Translations under genes and position numbers: made by a program
Assembly (NCBI GenBank): GCA_963792855.1
Contig: CAWBXZ010000018.1
Span: 248,001 to 312,000 of the forward strand
DNA from: SG8-40 sp963792855
GTDB lineage: Bacteria > Pseudomonadota > Gammaproteobacteria > Burkholderiales > Eutrophovitaceae
Direction of reading: 5' to 3'
Length of the DNA stretch: 64,000 nucleotides
Notes under the pieces: generated by a model
Seen by the model: only the letters and a program-made list of their open reading frames with translations
The model's database searches: none
What the model was told of the DNA's origin: nothing
Part shown: positions 62,453 through 64,000 of the stretch, in pieces
Layout of the letters: the number at the start of each line of letters is the position of its first letter
How positions within the stretch are numbered: the first letter of the stretch is position 1

Positions 62453-63382
62453 ATGAATGTCTTGTTGGCCAATCCGCGAGGTTTCTGTGCCGGTGTCGAC
62501 CGGGCCATCGATATTGTCGAGCACGCGCTCGAACGTTTCGGTGCGCCAATCTATGTGCGCCACGAAGTCGTACACAACAAATTCGTGGTGGAAGATCTGC
62601 GGGCCAAAGGCGCGGTATTTGTCGAGGAGGTCAGCGAGATTCCGCTTGGTGCCACGGTCGTGTTCAGTGCGCACGGGGTGTCGCAGAAGGTCCGTGCCGA
62701 TGCCGAGGAACGCGGCCTGCGGGTGTTCGACGCGACCTGCCCTCTGGTGTCCAAGGTGCATGTCGAAGTCAGCCGCAAACGTGATCAGGGTCGCGAGGTC
62801 GTCATGATTGGCCATCGCGGGCACCCGGAAGTGGAAGGAACGATGGGGCAGGCCAGCAACGGCATGTATCTGGTCGAAACCGTTGCCGACGTTGCCAATC
62901 TGAAAGTAAAAGATCCCGCCAACCTGGCGTTTGTCACGCAGACCACCCTCTCGGTCGACGATGCAAGCGAGATCATCAATGCGCTTCGCAGGCGCTATCC
63001 GGATATTGCCGGGCCACGCAAGGACGACATCTGCTATGCCACACAAAACCGGCAGGACGCCGTCAAACAACTCGCATCGAACTGTGACGTCGTGATCGTG
63101 GTCGGCTCCACCAACAGCTCCAACTCGAACCGGTTGCGGGAGGTGGCAGCCAATCTCGGGGTGCCGGCCTACATGCTCGATGACGCCGAGGACCTGCAGC
63201 CGCAGTGGGTGGAAGGAAAGGACGTCGTCGGCGTGACCGCCGGCGCGTCGGCGCCAGAGGTCCTGGTTAGTGCGGTCATCGCCAAACTGCGGGCGCTCGG
63301 GGCGCAATCCGTGCAGGAACTGGACGGCAAGGCCGAGAAGGTCATGTTCCCGTTGCCGAAATCGCTGCTGTCGCGAGACTGA
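62453..63382 (+). CDS. ispH: 4-hydroxy-3-methylbut-2-enyl diphosphate reductase
   Basis: 309-residue [4Fe-4S] enzyme, last step of the MEP pathway to IPP and DMAPP. The three cluster Cys lie in [20 protein letters not shown] and [14 protein letters not shown]; the catalytic Glu and SSNSNRL motif are present. It follows lspA by 81 bp. Confidence 0.97.
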   Translation: MNVLLANPRGFCAGVDRAIDIVEHALERFGAPIYVRHEVVHNKFVVEDLRAKGAVFVEEVSEIPLGATVVFSAHGVSQKVRADAEERGLRVFDATCPLVSKVHVEVSRKRDQGREVVMIGHRGHPEVEGTMGQASNGMYLVETVADVANLKVKDPANLAFVTQTTLSVDDASEIINALRRRYPDIAGPRKDDICYATQNRQDAVKQLASNCDVVIVVGSTNSSNSNRLREVAANLGVPAYMLDDAEDLQPQWVEGKDVVGVTAGASAPEVLVSAVIAKLRALGAQSVQELDGKAEKVMFPLPKSLLSRD

Positions 63383-63549
63383 CATTCATCAGGGGTAACA
63401 TGTCGTCACCCAGGCAGCATTGCCTTTCGACGTGACTTGTGAACCTCAGGTTTGCTTCATGCCCTCTGCGTAATGGGCACTGACAGTGATTATCTGCACG
63501 TCTGGCCCTTGTTGTGAGGGTTCCCGGTATTCCGGCGGAACACCAAAGT

Positions 63550-63578
63550 AAAACGGGCAGCCGATGGCTGCCCGTTTT
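63550..63578. terminator. Bidirectional terminator between ispH and the pilY1-like gene
   Basis: Perfect 13-bp stem AAAACGGGCAGCC / GGCTGCCCGTTTT with a GAT loop; A and T tracts are part of the stem, so it can work in both directions. Confidence 0.9.
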
Positions 63579-63597
63579 GGTTTTGGCGTGGCGGTCT

Positions 63598-64000
63598 CTA
63601 CTGCGTCAGCTCGCGCCAGGAGTTGCGGCGTCCCGTCGGGCTTTGTGCCTGGTAGGGCGGCGCCAGTGTCGGATATTTGTTCTCCGACGTGGTGACGATT
63701 GCCACGGTCTTGTTGTTGGGCAGCCGTACCACACTGATACCCACCGCCAGCGAGTTGGCGATCTTTCTGCCGACTATGTTGGTGCCGGACGAACTGATGA
63801 AACTGCCCGACTTGTAGTCGAAGTAGTTCAGGTAGGAAATGCCGCCCGCGGTACACGCGTCGTTCGCCGGAATGTTCGACGCCACGATCAGCGTGCCTAG
63901 CTGCAGCCGCGGATCGACGTTGACGCGCTCGCCGGTAATCGGCAGGTCGACACGCCAGCCATCATTGGTCGCCAGATCGACCGCATTCGAGGTGATGGTG
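63598..64000 (-). CDS. PilY1-like type IV pilus protein, C-terminal end (partial)
   Basis: The last 133 codons of a gene that enters from the right edge; the frame stays open to base 64000. Visible text includes GWRVDLPITGERVNVD, LGTLIVASNIPANDACTAGG and YLNYFDYKSG, which match the end of the PilC/PilY1 beta-propeller. PilY1 is a calcium-binding pilus-tip protein needed for pilus biogenesis and adhesion. The ATG at 63883-63885 lies inside the domain and is not the start. Other pilin genes are expected just outside the window. Confidence 0.82.
   Translation of the reverse strand, partial: TITSNAVDLATNDGWRVDLPITGERVNVDPRLQLGTLIVASNIPANDACTAGGISYLNYFDYKSGSFISSSGTNIVGRKIANSLAVGISVVRLPNNKTVAIVTTSENKYPTLAPPYQAQSPTGRRNSWRELTQ

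Noticed and set aside
62357..63385. 342-codon minus-strand frame opposite ispH
   Set aside because: Antisense shadow; all ispH cluster Cys are on the plus strand.
63446..63856. 136-codon minus-strand frame at the right end
   Set aside because: It overlaps the PilY1 frame; the PilY1 frame has family text and stays open to the window edge.

Overview
The window reads as a chromosomal segment of a betaproteobacterium. The evidence is the gene orders (queA-tgt-yajC-secD-secF; argD/argF/argG near rpsT and murJ; xseB-ispA-dxs-folE2; ribF-ileS-lspA-ispH), a proteasome-like protein resembling the betaproteobacterial BPH family, and a PilY1-type pilus gene at the right edge. The genus cannot be named from the sequence alone. 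No rRNA, CRISPR array, prophage or insertion sequence was recognised. The only RNA gene found is a tRNA-Leu.

Region 1 (1-15000) is a catabolic block centred on acyl-CoA chemistry. It holds a PimD-like acyl-CoA dehydrogenase cut by the window edge, a 3-hydroxyacyl-CoA dehydrogenase, two MaoC/hotdog hydratases, a 4HBT thioesterase, an ACAD10/11-like dehydrogenase, an HpcH/HpaI aldolase, a divergent DapA-superfamily lyase/aldolase and a glutaryl-CoA dehydrogenase. A stand-alone ComB-like phosphatase sits among them. Embedded here is a separately promoted and terminated two-gene molybdenum hydroxylase (IorA/IorB type, Tat-exported large subunit). Its codon choice looks like that of a very highly expressed enzyme. 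A downstream XdhC maturation factor and an SDR follow it.

Region 2 (15100-22300) holds two small envelope proteins and a GlrK/QseG-like/GlrR (QseE-G-F) sensor-lipoprotein-regulator operon. A hydroxyacid dehydrogenase with an abutting 2-oxopent-4-enoate hydratase-like enzyme follows, then tRNA-Leu(CAA).

Region 3 (22400-36220) is housekeeping. Queuosine tRNA modification (queA, tgt) runs into the Sec accessory genes (yajC, secD, secF). Then come cnoX, purB, a uracil-DNA glycosylase family gene, mnmA and nudJ, followed by the glyoxylate shunt genes (malate synthase, isocitrate lyase). Isocitrate dehydrogenase is divergent from isocitrate lyase, so the two enzymes competing for isocitrate flank one 580-bp control region. 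The shunt fits an organism living on acetyl-CoA from the region 1 pathways.

Region 4 (38000-44400) has a cold-shock protein and clpS-clpA. A sulfur locus follows: monoheme cytochrome plus FccB sulfide dehydrogenase flavoprotein, a DUF2784 membrane protein and a 3-mercaptopyruvate sulfurtransferase.

Region 5 (44500-64000) holds isoprenoid synthesis (ispA, dxs and, later, ispH), folE2, a frameshifted periplasmic retropepsin, yajQ, the BPH-like proteasome homologue, and arginine synthesis (argG, argF, argD) with a secreted MORN-repeat protein between argG and argF. Then come rpsT, murJ, a CysB-type regulator, ribF, ileS, lspA, ispH and the 3' end of a pilY1-like gene. Best leads: the highly expressed orphan molybdenum hydroxylase, the BPH-like protease, the frameshifted retropepsin, the isolated ComB, and the stacked terminators before argD.
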